Position numbers and translations under genes: made by a program. Source: Thysanoteuthis rhombus (lineage: Eukaryota > Mollusca > Cephalopoda > Oegopsida > Thysanoteuthidae). From it: 64,000 nucleotides of DNA. Positions 13,364-26,310 of this stretch are shown one piece after another. The DNA lies in contig OY735201.1 in assembly GCA_963457665.1 (NCBI GenBank), forward strand, positions 33,924,918 to 33,988,917. Reading direction: 5' to 3'. The notes under the pieces were generated by a model. That model did no database searches. It saw only the letters and a program-made list of their open reading frames with translations, and had not been told where the DNA came from. Positions within the stretch are counted from its first letter, which is position 1. The number at the start of each line of letters is the position of its first letter.

Positions 13364-13400
13364 TCTAAGGATGATATCAGTTAACACTGAAACGTTGGAA
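13364..13400 (+). mobile_element. possible Penelope-like hammerhead core (relic)
   Basis: CTAAGGATGAT, then a short AGTTAAC spacer and CTGAAACGTTGG resemble the CTGAnGAnG...GAAACGTyGG core that precedes the end of many Penelope-like elements. The first box is mutated (CTAAGG). No reverse transcriptase of this class is seen nearby. Confidence 0.3.
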
Positions 13401-15102
13401 AAATCAGTCACAACATTTTTTCGGAATTGAATACAAGCATGTTTTTTATTCTTTATAACTTGTCCGATCGAAAGTTGTATTATATATATGGTATGTATGT
13501 AATTTGATTCGTATTATTTACTGGAAGCACATTTTATGTATATTTCTTTCCTATTGTACAATATGAAAGCTTAATCCAGTGCTTCTAGCAAGATCACTTT
13601 GTGCATCCTTCCAGTGCTGCTATATATTTAATTTTTTGTCTTCTTTGAATTCATTGTAAACTCAATGTGAATTGGTATTTTTATCTAATTCAAGAGTCAT
13701 ATTTTTTTCTTTTATTCAATAGTGAGTTGTTTTCTAACTTACTCTTCCTTTTTCAACTTTTTTGCCTTTATTCAGAATTACTAAACTATATTTGTTCTGT
13801 TGGTTTTTCATTCATTTCTTGTTGCTCACAGCTAGAGGGTTTGCATTACTGTGCTTAGTGTAGACATCAGCCTTCTCCTTAAAAGGAATAATGTGATCGT
13901 CACTGAAGGCTCTGTATATAATCCCTAGCTGCTGACAGTACCTGGTATTCTCAGATGGTGATCTATTCGGGAACTGTCCAGGCTCAATGTTGCTTAACCA
14001 CCAATTGTACAAGAACTGGTGTGTCCATCACAATTTGGCCATAACATTTTGTTTGCCAGATTATATCCACTTCAAGTTCTGTGTATCTATTTATCCTCAT
14101 TTGAAAATTTTTCTCCCTTTTAATTTTTGTTGGTCAAGTGGCAACAAACCTCAGAACCCTAATATTTTTATAAGTATACTTTAATGAGTAATAAGATGTT
14201 TTCAATCATAAGATATTTTTATAGTTGTCAGTTCCTTCTATTTGAATTTTGAAATATATGGTGCTATGTCTGATTTGTGAATGAAATTCATTCTTTAACA
14301 TACACATCTAACAGTTGTAAATGTTACTTTTTAGATTATGTATTAATGTGAGGATCATATGACACCAACTCAAATTATTTATAAAACAAGATGGAATTGT
14401 TTGCAGTTTAATGTTGAAATATTAATAGAATGAGAAAGGTTTTATTGCATTCCATTTACGATCATTCAAATTTGATTTCCAAATGTTTGAGGCGTTTTGT
14501 ATCTTGAACTGACACTTCTCTTACTGTCTATTTGATTATATTTGTCATTGAACTTTCACGTCAGTGGTTTTGTTATTCACATATAAAACTCACATTAAGC
14601 TGGACTCATCTCAGTTTTATTGTCACATATTTTTTCGTTGATCATTTCATCAATAATAGGAAAGGACTTCACAATCTCTTTGCCTTTCCATCTCCATTCC
14701 ATACTTTTTACTGTCTACTTTAGAATCAAAAGGTATTTTGACTGTATTGATTTTCAAAGTCAGACCACATGGGAATGTAAAGATTTAAAGTTTTTTGTCT
14801 TGGTAAGATTTTCTTAGTATGGATCACATACTATTTAAAAGTAAGCAAGGAAAAAAGAAAAAATCTGGATATTTGTGCAAATTTTAGTTCTATGTAAAGT
14901 TCGTAAATGGAACACCCTTGAAATATAATTGGATTTTTAGGTTAGTGAAATTATTCACTTAATTTTCCTTGCTTGCAGATAGTTTTTTCTTCTTTTTTTT
15001 TTTTCTTCTTTTTATCTTTCTCTCGTGAATTTCACTCCTCAAATATTGAATTCTTACACTATCCTCGTTGGTGTTCATTAGGTAGTTTGCCTTATATTTC
15101 AG

Positions 15103-15147
15103 GAAAAGGAATCAGCCAGGTTTCAACACTCATCAGAGGACAACGAA
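15103..15147 (+). CDS. MICAL: MICAL family gene, bMERB exon 1 visible in window
   Basis: A 45-nt internal exon lies between acceptor TTATATTTCAG and donor GTAAGA. In the frame that starts with a split codon xGA it reads KGISQVSTLIRGQR and ends with the first base of a lysine codon. It corresponds to the stretch at the end of helix 1 of the bMERB (DUF3585) domain, where MICAL proteins have (E/R)GVxxEKxLRG just before the LMQEWF motif. The 3' phase fits the next exon exactly (A|AA GCT). MICAL proteins are flavin monooxygenases that oxidise actin methionines; their C-terminal bMERB domain binds Rab8/10/35-type GTPases. Family identity and phase are read from sequence; function is family knowledge. 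The preceding exon, which must end in phase 1, was not securely found. Confidence 0.75.
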
Positions 15148-15458
15148 GTAAGATTTTTTTTTGTCTGGATCCAAATTTCAATCTTCCTGACCTGAAATAG
15201 TTCCATTTCTAGATTTGGTCTGTTTCTTGTTGTATTTCGTTCATTGTTCATTTGCTTTCCCACAGATATTAAGTGTTGTATTTGGTTAGTTTGTTTTTAG
15301 CATTCTCTATACTTTCTTCTTTGTACTATGTAGATGGTTTAAACAGTATTGTTACTTTTTAGTTTAAATGTATTCCCTAATTTGAATCCTTCATAATATT
15401 TTATAAGGCTTGAGCAGAGATGGTATGTTATTGATGAATAATATTGAATATTCGGCAG

Positions 15459-15470
15459 TATATATATATA

Positions 15471-15531
<61 letters not shown>
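15459..15531. repeat. (TA)n microsatellite
   Basis: About 70 bp of TA with TTTA interruptions, in the MICAL intron. Confidence 0.95.
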
Positions 15532-15534
<3 letters not shown>

Positions 15535-18347
15535 GTCTCAAAATTAATGTTAAACTTCAACAGGAAATTGCACATTTATATTAGATTGAAATAAAGTTAT
15601 TTCATTATAAATATCTGGAATGTATCAGGTCATCCTAAAAGTTGAACTGATTTGTAAAGATCTATTTCAGCTGAGATAAATATACTGTCAACCTTCCAAC
15701 TAATAAGGCTGGACAGGTATCCGTTAGTTCCAATTGTCACGTACTATGAGATTATGTATTTATAAAAGGAACAGTACTAGTGCGTACCCTGCTCAGTACA
15801 TAAGTATATATATATATATATATATATAACATTGTAAGAGAATATAAGATAATCATAATGAGGGGAATAAGACAAATTTTATTTACTGATAACATCAAAA
15901 ATATCTTGGCAATACCAATATTTTATTTAGAAGCCATTGTAAGTGATAATGTAAGAAACCACAATAAATCCAGGGATCATAAAGTGAGAAAATTATTATA
16001 AACATTGCCTCCATGGAGAGTGTAAATAGAGAAGGTTGAGTGAGAGGCATGAATAAGTGCCATATCAGCTGCTTACCAATCATTTTGTGATCTAATAGAC
16101 TAGGCCGGCTCTTAAGGGTTGTCAAGTAGGTCAGATCTCGGACATTGTGTTCATTTTCAACCTTGTATGTCCGATAGAAGTTGGAATCAATCAGACATCC
16201 AAAATTATCTAAATTTTTTCTGAATTAGTTGCACCACATGAATTTGTATGGATATTTTCAAAACCAAAACAAACAGCTCTGTATATAAACCATCTTTCTG
16301 TTATTATTCAATTATTAATCTTTATTTCAAGTTGAAAGATCGATACACTTGAATTACAATATATACTGCAATCTCAATGCTGGAACACCTTAGTCTGAAT
16401 TTTCTTTGAAAGTGCCTACATTGTTTAAGTCACAAAAAATAGAACAGATGACTGAGCTGGCTGTAGAGATCTGCAACCCTCTCAGAGAAGCAATTTGACT
16501 GTGATGCAGCCTGTGCAGATTGGTCATGCCCCTGGGTGAAAAAACATGCGTTCTTATTGAGTTTTAACTTGGTCTAAGTCCAGACTTCCTCTTCCTACCC
16601 ACCCTTTTAGAGTTGATGATAACCCCTCTCCCTCTAGTCTCTTTTTCTCTGCTTGATGGATTAGTTATCGAGTTCTGAAGGATTTCAATAGAAAAATTAA
16701 CTTTTCTGTAAAACTTTGTCTAGAGTTTCAAGTTTTCAAGATGATCTTTATATTTGGCATAAAATCGAAGATATGGACATTTTGCTAATTGACAAACAAT
16801 TCAGCTCCTCCAGAATAAGCTACAGTTTACTTTTATGATCAATCAATTGCCATAAAATGATTAAGTGGCAGATTTTGAAAGTTCATCTGCAGTATTTTAA
16901 AATGTTTTCCTTAAAAAAGAAACTTTTCTGCAACAAATACTTCTTAGAAAGAAGTTTTTTTTCTGATGTGAAATTTACATTTTGTTTTATTTCTCGGTTG
17001 TTAACATAGAATTATTAGTTTACGAAAAGCAAATTAGCAAAATCAGTCTCTTCGTTAGTTTGTCTTATTGCTATTACGAGGCCTTATTTCTGTTTCCAGG
17101 AAAGTTGGAATAACTAAGAAAATATTTCTTAAATTTTCAAACGTTCAATGTTCATATCTTTTTGTTTAAATTGTAGTCACTGATTATCTCTTTTGTAGAA
17201 CTTGTTGAAATTTCCAAGAAACATTCAGATTATTTGATTTATTTTCTTATGTTTCTTGACATCTTCAAGAGATGAAAATGTCAGTTTGATAGAATATTAA
17301 ATAACAAAGTTTTAGGATAGCTATTTCTAAACAAGCACAGTTTTTGCTATAGAAAAAAAACCTACATTGCTTTTAGTATGGCCTGATATACTAAGTATAT
17401 GCGTGTTTAGTAAATTTGATTTTAGAATAATTTTAGAATTAAACTATTTACTTTTTCAACAGTATATTCTTGTTTTATACTTATCCTTTAAATAAACATC
17501 TATTAGATCTTTATCTACAACTTGAATATTTTGTGGATGTTTTAATACATATTTGATGAACTACTTTCTATCTTGTTTAAAAATGCCATATCTTCAGATA
17601 AATTGAATAATTTCTGATGTGCACAATTTCATGGAAAGAATTCGCACCACTGATTTCCCCCCTTCTCATTGTTGCCCATTTTCTTAATGAATTTTCAGTT
17701 TGTTGTAAGCAAAAAACAGATAATTCATCTAAAATTTCTCTCATTTTTTCTCTTTTTTCAGGCATGTTATATGGATGTTTTGTTTTTAGAATCATTGCTT
17801 ACTTCTTTTCTATTATTGAAAATGTTTTCTGTCAGCTGTATTTAATATCTATTCGATTGCTTGTAGTAAGTTCATGTATTGAATGAATAGGATTCTTTAG
17901 GATCACTTCCGTGAAGTTAATATATCTGGACATTGAAACAATTACTACTGATACTTTTGTTTCAATAGTATTTTAAAGCCTCCCCTATGATACGTTTCAT
18001 GTAAATAGTATTTTAGTAGATACACAATTTAAATTCCAACTTAAATATCTCTTCAATCAATAAAATATACTAACTTCTGTTTTTATACTTTACTGAAACA
18101 GTAAGCAATCTCGTGAAACCATGAAGTTTTTCTATGATGGTTATAACTGTATCAATTTCCTATTTAATTTGTTATTTGCTTATGGCAATATTAAATTGTC
18201 AAAATTATGTATGCATGTCATCTTTTGTTGAACAAATATCAAAGGAATGCCTTGATTTAGGTAAATGTCAAAACATTCACAATCAGGCACATTGATTTGA
18301 AAACTCATTGCTCATTTTTTTAAATTTTAATCTGGCTTTAGTTGATG

Positions 18348-18545
18348 AAGTTATCTTGCTACTTCAATAGTTGTATATATATTTAGGATCTAATTCAAAT
18401 GATTACTAGAATTAGTTTCCTAAATATGTATGCAACTATTCTGCCATTCTATCGATATAAAACATTTTGCTTAGGAATTTTCTTAATGTACAACAATAAT
18501 TGACATCATTATTCAATTATGAATTTGAAATAGCAAGATAACTTT
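18348..18545. mobile_element. nested inverted-repeat (MITE-like) element in MICAL intron
   Basis: An inner hairpin (18366-18440) pairs AATAGTTGTATATATATTTA with the reverse complement of TAAATATGTATGCAACTATT, with arms of about 31 bp. An outer pair, AAGTTATCTTGCTACTTCAA (18348) and its inverted copy TTGAAATAGCAAGATAACTT (18525), encloses it. The combination suggests a small foldback element. Confidence 0.65.
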
Positions 18546-19527
18546 ATGGGAAATCAGGAAGAGACAAAATACATCTGACAACATTTTACCTCAAATAGAT
18601 AATAGAATTTGGACTAAAAATCCATCAGTTGATATGATTTGCTGAGGCAACGTCTCCCTTTGCATGAAAAAATTGTTATTTCTTCAAAACTTATTTTTTT
18701 CTCTCCTTACTGCAAGTCTGCATTAAATGTTCTTGAAACTTGACTAAAGAGAATGTAATTTGTCATGTTTAGTGCATTATTGAATTCTGACAAATTTAAT
18801 TATATATCTATCCCACCAAATAAGTTTTATTTGTTATTAATGATGCATCAAGAAAATAGTCAGTGTCTTTGTTTCAAGTAGAGGAGTTGTGAGGAATGGT
18901 AATATTTTAATCTGTCTTGATAAAACATATACAATCATTATATTTTAGATGGAATGTATAAATAAAGTTATATGAACCTGAGGTTAATGTAAAGAGAAAT
19001 ACTTTAAAAAGATAGAAACCATTTTATATGTAGTTAGAATGGAAACAGGAAATATGAAAAAATCCATTTTAAACGTGTTCTATGAACATTGTACTATATA
19101 CATGCAAACCACTTGGGCTATAATGTTATGATTACTGACAATTGATTTTTTTTTTAACATAATGTATTATTCATTGTTGTATTGTGAAACTTTTCATCTT
19201 TTATTGTTCTATCATTCTTTCTCATCTTTTGTTTTCTTTCTTTCAGTTTACATTTTGGTTTTGTTCCATTTATTTTTGTGATGAATTTAATTGAAACTGT
19301 ACAAGTCTTAATTTTGCTAATGAAAGTATTGTTGTATGTTAAATTTTTTTCTGTAACAAATTGATTTTTGAATAATTATTGCATCTCATAGATTTTTAAA
19401 TAGTTGATTGACTTTTTTCAATGATTTATTTGCTGTTTTTGTACATTAAATGATATTTACATGTAAATATTTTGACTTTTCTTTTCTCATTTTGTAATAA
19501 TCAATGATTTTGGTTGTATTTCAATAG

Positions 19528-19624
19528 AAGCTGGACGTAATGAGGGAGAACTCATGCAAGAATGGTTCAATTTGGTTCATGAAAAGAATGTTTTACTTCG
19601 TTATGAATCTGAGTTAATGGTGCA
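19528..19624 (+). CDS. MICAL: MICAL family gene, bMERB exon 2
   Basis: A 97-nt exon follows acceptor TTTCAATAG and precedes donor GTAAGT. After the split lysine codon it reads AGRNEGELMQEWFNLVHEKN and then VLLRYESELMV, ending on the first two bases of a glutamine codon. LMQEWFxLVxEKNxLxRYESELM is the diagnostic start of bMERB helix 2 in MICAL proteins. The RYESELM wording favours MICAL over EHBP1 (RRxxQLxLL) and MICAL-L (RQEAELMY). The intron upstream is 4.4 kb and the one downstream is 1.4 kb. Confidence 0.93.
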
Positions 19625-20985
19625 GTAAGTAATCCTTTAACAGTCTTTTCTTCAAATTTTTTTTTCACAGAACTTTAACTTTTGAATAAGGCAATGTGAG
19701 ATAGACCGTGGATGTCATTCAAGGTCACCAAAGGTATTCTCATCAATACATGGTTCTAAACATTGGAAACAATTTTTATAACAGAATTTCTACATCGAGC
19801 AAGTCATCAATAATTTGGCTATAAAATAATGATTTTTGTGCCCTCTAAAAGTTATCATATGAGGACAAGTTTGAGGATTATCTGATTATGTGGAGGAGCA
19901 AAAAGAAAATAATAATCCATCCAAGAAACCCAGAGTTCAATGTAGTGATATCTCTCATACACACCAGGAGGGAAAAAACCTGGTCTACAAGCTATCGTCT
20001 CTGATATTTAAAAAGAAACAAAAAAAAAAAAACCCACGCATCTTTTCATTAATGGGATTGGTTATTCCAAGTAGAGATGCAGATGTACTTCTCATACTAA
20101 AAATATGTGTTAATTTATCTGTTTGTTCAGTGATTAGTAGTCCTAATGTTGTGTTTGAAATATTTTGCTCAAAGAAAATGAATTCCCTTTAAAAAAAATT
20201 GGCTTTTAGGCTAGCTGGCAAAAATAGTTCCAGATTACGTCCAGATTCATCATGAGCAACATAACGATAGTCATGCTTACTATGGATTAAGTAACTGGAA
20301 ATGCAATGAAGATTGATACTAGGTATTATTTCAACATATCAGATTCATATCTAAATCTATTTAAAATTTAAACACTGTAGACCTGTTATAACATGGAATC
20401 ACATATAACACGGTTTTGAGCATGGACCCCAATTTTCAAAACGTTGAATTTGACTCTGAGATTGATAAGTAAATACAAAAATAGAAAGAAATGTTTAGCT
20501 AATTTTAAGGAGTAAATAGAATCATTTTAGCAGTCAATAAACAAAACTAATCGCCTCTGTTCCCTTCCATCTGTCGCTAAAAAGATTACTAATGTATTGT
20601 CACACTCTTACTCTAGAGGTGACTAAGTTTTTCTGTGTAATAACAATGACCCCCACCACCCTTAGTGCATGGGAAAGAAAAAAAATGAAGCGATAGAGAA
20701 ATGTATTCTTAGTAATATCAAATAATATTAATACTCCTTTCAAAAGAAAGTATATTTGAGCAATTAAGTTTGAAAATCTTTCATAAACAATATATACAAC
20801 TAATCTCTGAAGTCTAATTTCCCAATTATCAAGATTAAAGATAAGAATCAGTTATCTTTGTGTAGATTACAAAAACTTTCAGATCAAAATTCAGGAAACC
20901 GATTTCCTTTTCAACTTCTATTTATACAATGATCATGATTTTAATAAACATTTTATCTAGTTTTGATCATTTCTCTTTTTTCCAG

Positions 20986-21062
20986 GGCAAAAGAGTTGGA
21001 ATTGGAGGATAGACAAGCACGCCTTGAAACAGAACTTAGAAATAAAATGTCTTCTGATGATG
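20986..21062 (+). CDS. MICAL: MICAL family gene, bMERB exon 3
   Basis: A 77-nt exon lies between acceptor TTTTTTCCAG and donor GTAAGA. It completes the glutamine codon of the previous exon and reads AKELELEDRQARLETELRNK followed by MSSDD, then one base (G) of the next codon. This is the second half of bMERB helix 2; ARELELEDRQSRLQQELRxxM is the vertebrate MICAL wording. The charged SSDD end forms the turn between helices 2 and 3. The intron that follows is 8.8 kb and splits a codon after its first base, exactly at the turn. Confidence 0.93.
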
Positions 21063-21816
21063 GTAAGAGGAACAAAATATGACTAATGTGTTGATTGATT
21101 TTGTATTGAACAGGAGACTAAGATTAGGAAAATACATAAGTACTTGCTAAAAGTAACTTCTTTATTTTGGCCACTTTGTAGATGATATTTATTTGTCTAT
21201 GTTGTTCATCTTATTTAGATATCTTTGGAATGAATTTTGATTTAGAGTCAAATAATGGAATTTATTAAATTAAATGTTAAAATTTTGTGAATTTCATTGG
21301 ATTTTTCATGTTTTAAACTCTTATTTAGGAGCTGTTGAAAGTTATGCAACAGAAAATATTTTTTATAGTTTTCAACCAATACTCTTTCCTTTTATAAATA
21401 ATATCCAAAATATTTATTTTACCAAGTAGCATTTTCTTGGTATTTTATCTTTTCAATTAACATTTTGACTTATCATTATTAACTGCCAATATTTTCTCCG
21501 TCATATTGAGTTTCTTTCTTTGTACACATCTTTTCATCTCGAATTTCTTGTACATGTAATTCTATCATAATGGTGGTGATCTGGAGGTAATTTTAAATAA
21601 CGAATGAACTAAGTATCGAATATTCAAGTGAGATCTGCTTAGTAAACTATCCGAGTATGATTAGTTATAATGCTTCAGCCTTGGAGTAAATGGGGCAAAT
21701 TGTTTTATATTAGATCATTTAAAGTACCTGTAATCGTTTTTTTTAATTTGTTGAAGTAAATCATTTGATCCCCAGATTTTTTCACTGATTTTTTTTCCTT
21801 ATTGATAACTATTTAG

Positions 21817-21822
21817 ATAAAG
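21817..21822 (+). CDS. candidate 6-nt microexon A of the MICAL gene
   Basis: The hexamer ATAAAG sits between an AG (ATTTAG, with a T-rich run ending about 16 nt upstream) and a strong donor GTAAGG, in the large intron between bMERB exons 3 and 4. The intron phase (G|) would give GAT AAA G|AA, adding Asp-Lys without changing the frame at the SSDD-ETNK turn. Six bases can match by chance; only RNA evidence can settle it. The donor is good and the acceptor mediocre. Confidence 0.25.
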
Positions 21823-22971
21823 GTAAGGACTTTCCCCTTGTTGATTAAATTTCAGTTATCTCTCTTCTGATTATATGCTATGAGTGATTATGGAATAATG
21901 AGATATATTTCACTTGCATTTATACTCACAATAAAACACTACCACTAATCCAAAATCCCTCTTTCAGGTAGTCTTGTGCTACTTCAATCTTTTATTAGAA
22001 GATTTTAAAGAAAATATGAATATTTGTAGTATAGATTTGAACAGAAATTGTAGATTAGAATATTTAATTAATCATACAACTATCTGCTGTTGTTACATGC
22101 AGCCGACAGAAACATATCTCTATTGACTAATGAAATAATCTTCAGTATTTTGCTTAATATAACAAAAGCAGTATTGCATATTTCTATTTACTTCTTTTTC
22201 TGACTACTCTAAATAGCTTTGGTTTTATTATGATTTGAAAATGTCTTGCAGCTAGATTGGAATTCAAGTGAAGATCATAATTAAAGTTAAACCATGTATG
22301 TTTTTGAAACTATACTTTTTTAAAGTTTATAGATAAAACTTGTATTGTTTAAAAAAATTATTAATTAGAATTTGATTTGTACTCATTTTATGGGGAAAAT
22401 ACCTTATGGCAGTTTTTCAGAAAAATCTCTATTTTTTGATTATTGATCATACAAATATTAATACTGTAATAATGATTATGTACATTTTAAAATATTTCAT
22501 TACTTTGAGAGAATATAATTTTTGCATTTAATCAGTAATAATTAGTACTACTTATAGATTTTTCCTAATCTGTCTCTTTTTTAATCTTTTTATTTGTTTA
22601 TTTTGAAAATTTTATTTTCCATCTTGTTGGAGCTAATTTTGTTTTTGTGTGAATGCCAGTGATTTCATTTGCAATTAATATGCATGAAAACTAATTACTA
22701 ATTATTTACATTTCAAGAATAGCTAAATCACATAGTGTTTTTTTTTTTTTTTTTTTTTTCATATTAAGCATTATTAATATTGCTTATTGCTTTTTAAAAA
22801 ATTATGCTTACCTGATTTTAAAAGCAACAGTTTTTGCTATTATTAGTTATATAAACTAATCTTCAGCTACCTGCAATTATCTAACTAAATAATGATCATG
22901 GAATTGAAAAACTTTAATGAATTTCTGCTTATTCTATTTTGGAGTTTACAACAGAATTGAACACCATAAAA

Positions 22972-23211
22972 CAGGATTACCAGATCTGACCAGAGGGGAG
23001 ATAATCTAAGCTTTGTATCAGAGACTTACCCAAAGCAGCCACAATAATAGCATCGGATTTAGAAATCTAACGAGTCTGGAGGCTGGTATTGAATCTCTGC
23101 CTCTCAACTTGTTCAATTTTAAAATTCGATGCTTTTTCAATACCTTTGCTAGATAAGTCTCTGAGATAAAGTTAGGAATATCTTTTTCCCTGGCCAAATC
23201 TGGTAACCCAG
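22972..23211. mobile_element. hAT-like MITE, copy 1
   Basis: Ends are CAGGATTACCAGATC and GATCTGGTAACCCAG-type inverted repeats (right end AAATCTGGTAACCCAG). It is flanked by CCATAAAA and CCATAAAG, an 8-bp target duplication with one mismatch. The body shares AAGTCTCTGAGATAAAG and the AGTCTGGAGGCTGGTATTGAA motif with the other copies. 240 bp, no coding capacity. Confidence 0.75.
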
Positions 23212-23921
23212 CCATAAAGTCTGAAATTTATTATATATATATAACTCCTGAATCATTTTACTCAAATATGAAGTATAAGCTTAAATTTTTTTAAATAGTT
23301 TGAGTTGCATGTCAAATATATTTGAAGCTATTTTTGAGAATAAATATTGCTAATTATCTAACTTGGCATGTCATAATTTGATTTGATTGCATGGCCTGCG
23401 TTTATGGTTTCGTTTCAATTTTTAAAACTTCTTGGTCTGCATTAATGTATTCCTTCAAAAACTAATGATTGCATCAATAACTTGAGTCACTGACTTAGAA
23501 ACTGAATAGTTATGATGAATAGTTAAAAAAAAAACAATTAATTCTTGTTTTTTATTTATGAATATACGTTTGGAATTTGAACAATTAAAAAATTTATTTC
23601 CATGTAAATTGTAATTATTACTTCATAATTTCATTCAAATGGATTCTATCTTCCCTCATTGATGCTATCACTTTGCTATTGACATCTTTTTTTTTTATTT
23701 ACGGCCTATAGGATTTCTTTCATTTGCTTTCTGTATTTATAATATCCACATTCAGTTTTTTGTATCCTTATTTCTGTTCAGACTTTTAAGAATGAATTAC
23801 TAATTACTGTATTTCAAGTAATTTACTATAAGGAGTATAATTCATACTAATATAAGACTATAATTCTCAGCTCTCTAAAATTATAGATTTTAATATATAT
23901 ATAGATTGATAAGATATGTCA

Positions 23922-23986
23922 ATGGTATACTTTCATTTCATTTCATTCAGCTTCTAAGCTAAATAAAGTGAAATGAGAGTATACCA
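23922..23986. repeat. hairpin with arms of about 25 bp
   Basis: ATGGTATACTTTCATTTCA on the left pairs with TGAAATGAGAGTATACCAT on the right, around a loop containing AGCTTCTAAGCT, itself a small hairpin. It lies in the MICAL intron. Confidence 0.75.
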
Positions 23987-25244
23987 TGGTCATGGAAAAA
24001 ATTTATGTATTCAATTGATATAGTGTGTCTACTCAAAGTATTGAGCAGTGGGAATAAAGATTTTTTTTGAATAGTATAATTGACTTGTGGTATATATTTT
24101 ACACACACACACACATGTGTGTGTATGTGTAGCTAAATCAATTAGTCTGTGACCCAATGATGAAAAAAAGTATTCATTTTACACAAAACTTCAAAACAAT
24201 TTCTATAAAGCTATTATTTACCTGAAATCCCATAAAAACAAGATGTGACACAAGGTCAGTTCAATGTGGGGAACCTCACAGCTGGATGTGTGGGGCAAGA
24301 ACTTCCTCAAAATTTCTCTTCAGTCCTTGCAACCATTTTTAAGGCCCTTGACTTGATCACAAGGCAAACCCTGATCCCACTGTTCGAGACTACACTGAGC
24401 AATCACTGAGATTGAATCATGTACAATAGCAAAAAAAAGGTCCTTCATTATTAATTTTCATGGTTATAGTCACTTAATCAACTAACCACTATGCTATTTG
24501 AATAATCAAAGAATGAGTATTATAGAAGGTGAAATTATTGCTGATTTCTTTTTGAACTATTTATATTCATCCATGCCTTTTATAGTGGATAAGGCATAAA
24601 TAACTTGAGCCTTCTATAAAAGTAGATGATAAGGATATAAATATAACAAATGTATTTTCACACGGGATTAACATAACTATTAATCCAATGGATTTCATTT
24701 GATTCATTCTGTTTACTCATTTTCTGTTAAATCTCCATCATTGTATTTGCCTAACATAAAAAATGCTAATTTGAATGTAATAAAGTTTAACCAGTGAATT
24801 ATTTAGAATTATTTTCGTTTTAAGATTTTTATAGAGTAATGATCAAATTCTGTATCTGCTGGTTTTATGATTTTTTTTTACGGTTCTTGATATTGCATCT
24901 TTATTGCAGTGGGTACAATATGTATTTTTTTCCAAAAGGTTCAGTTATGTTCAGTTTCAGATTCTTGTATATTTAGAGAATTTATTTGACTAGAAATATG
25001 TTTATTAAAAAGGAATTCAGCTTCTCTAGAAAATGACTTTCATGACTACATATTCACATCAGGCATCTCTGTTAGTATTCTTATCTCCTGTCAACCTTTA
25101 TAACATGAAAGAAATAAACATGTGGTTCCTAATCATTCGACTGGTAAGAAAGTTTCTGAAAATTTTGTGTGGTTAGTAAGATTCCATCATTTCTCAAAAA
25201 AGAAACATAGGACAATCATCCAACCTAATAACCATTGTTTTTTT

Positions 25245-26270
25245 TTTTACTTTCTACCAATATGTAGACAAATCGTGGATTCCTTTACCATCGAATAATG
25301 TCTGTTTCTAATTGAAGAAGAATTGCCGTGCTGTTTTGACATCATTGTCATTTCAGAGAGGGCTGCCAGATTGAGTGGCAAAGGGAAATAACCCAAACTT
25401 TGTCTCAACACAGGCATTGGAATAGTATAGATTATGAAAATCAAGCAAGTCTGGAGGCAGGTTTGGTACAAAAACGCCTGGATTATCTCCCCTTGTAGCC
25501 TCATCTGGCAACCCCGATTCCAGAATCCCTGATCATTCAGAAAGTTCTGCAGGGAATAAAAAGATAATTTGAGAGAACCTTTTTTGGGCTGGTACATCAG
25601 AACTTCCCCAACTGCTATAGTATTCCATGGGTTATCCTTGCAATGTGTGGCTTGGCATTTTGTATTACTTGTAGGTTTTGTGCAATTACGAGTGTTTTAT
25701 TTTGAAGTTGCATCAGCCACACCCAATGGCTGCATGCTGTTAACTTTAATCTTGTTCAGATTGAGCAGCTCCATGTAAACAATGCTTCACACATCCTACC
25801 AAAATGCTTAACCTTCTTTTGATGTAACTCTGGCTTTGGTGACAGAACCCCTGTCTGTCTAGCTTTGTGTTTGTTTTGACGTACTGGTACCACTTTACAT
25901 AACCTGTGATGATGGTATCCCACCACACATTCTTGCACTTCAAATATGTATGCAACCAAACAGCAATTTCAGTTTTTGTCCATCAGTAAAGGTAGCACTC
26001 AGTTTAGAGACTGCTGATAGCAACCAAATGACTCAGGATAGTGGAGTGAGTGAAATTAAATTTCTTGGCTGGTCTTCCAAGACCTGATACAATTTTTTCA
26101 GATTTAGTTCCATTTCATTGCTCGTCCAGAGTCTTAAAGCTGCACTAGTCAAAAGCCATGGTATGGCCAATTTTTCTTTCTTCAAACTGGTTGAAATGAT
26201 GCATTGTGTCAGTTGAACTAAGAACTTCTTTGAAATACAGTAGACACATTCTTGACTGCTCACCAAAAAT
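25245..26270 (-). pseudogene. mariner transposase relic
   Basis: Minus-strand fragments in the right order match mariner transposase. LEDQPRN (about 26060) corresponds to the N-terminal LEDxPRSGRP. PKPELHQKKV (about 25840) fits KPELHPKKVML. AKPHIARITHGIL (about 25640) fits NARPHxxxxT. SLQNFLNDQGF (about 25540) is the motif following the third acidic residue. DVKTARQFFFN and GKGIHDLSTYW (about 25250-25340) form the C-terminus (DVKxxLxxFF...GIxKLxxRW). The frame is broken by shifts and stops, for example a TAG directly after QFFFN, and interrupted by a MITE at 25358-25516. It is dead and sits in the MICAL intron in reverse orientation. Confidence 0.8.
25358..25516. mobile_element. hAT-like MITE, copy 2, inserted in the mariner relic
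   Basis: The left end is GAGGGCTGCCAGATT and the right end CATCTGGCAACCCCG. The flanks ATTTCAGA and ATTCCAGA are an 8-bp duplication with one mismatch. The body has AAATAACCCAAACTTTGTCTC, CACAGGCATTGGAATAGTAT and AAGTCTGGAGGCAG, as in copy 43405. The mariner frame motifs lie on both sides, so this insertion is younger than the mariner. Confidence 0.8.
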
Positions 26271-26310
26271 CAATCTTTACTTTCATGTAAGTCAAATTCA
26301 CAGTGAAAGA

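Larger units (their letters stand above)
15148..19527 (+). other. MICAL intron
   Basis: A phase-1 intron of 4.4 kb with two TA microsatellites (15459-15531 and around 15805-15829), a somewhat GC-richer unassigned patch near 16430-16620, and a nested inverted repeat at 18348-18545. Confidence 0.75.

Noticed and set aside
15625-15660. Mariner-terminus-like AGGTCATCCTAAAAGTTGAAC
   Set aside because: A single short resemblance with no transposase or partner terminus nearby.
23018-23215. 65-codon minus-strand frame
   Set aside because: It lies wholly inside a MITE copy bounded by an 8-bp duplication.
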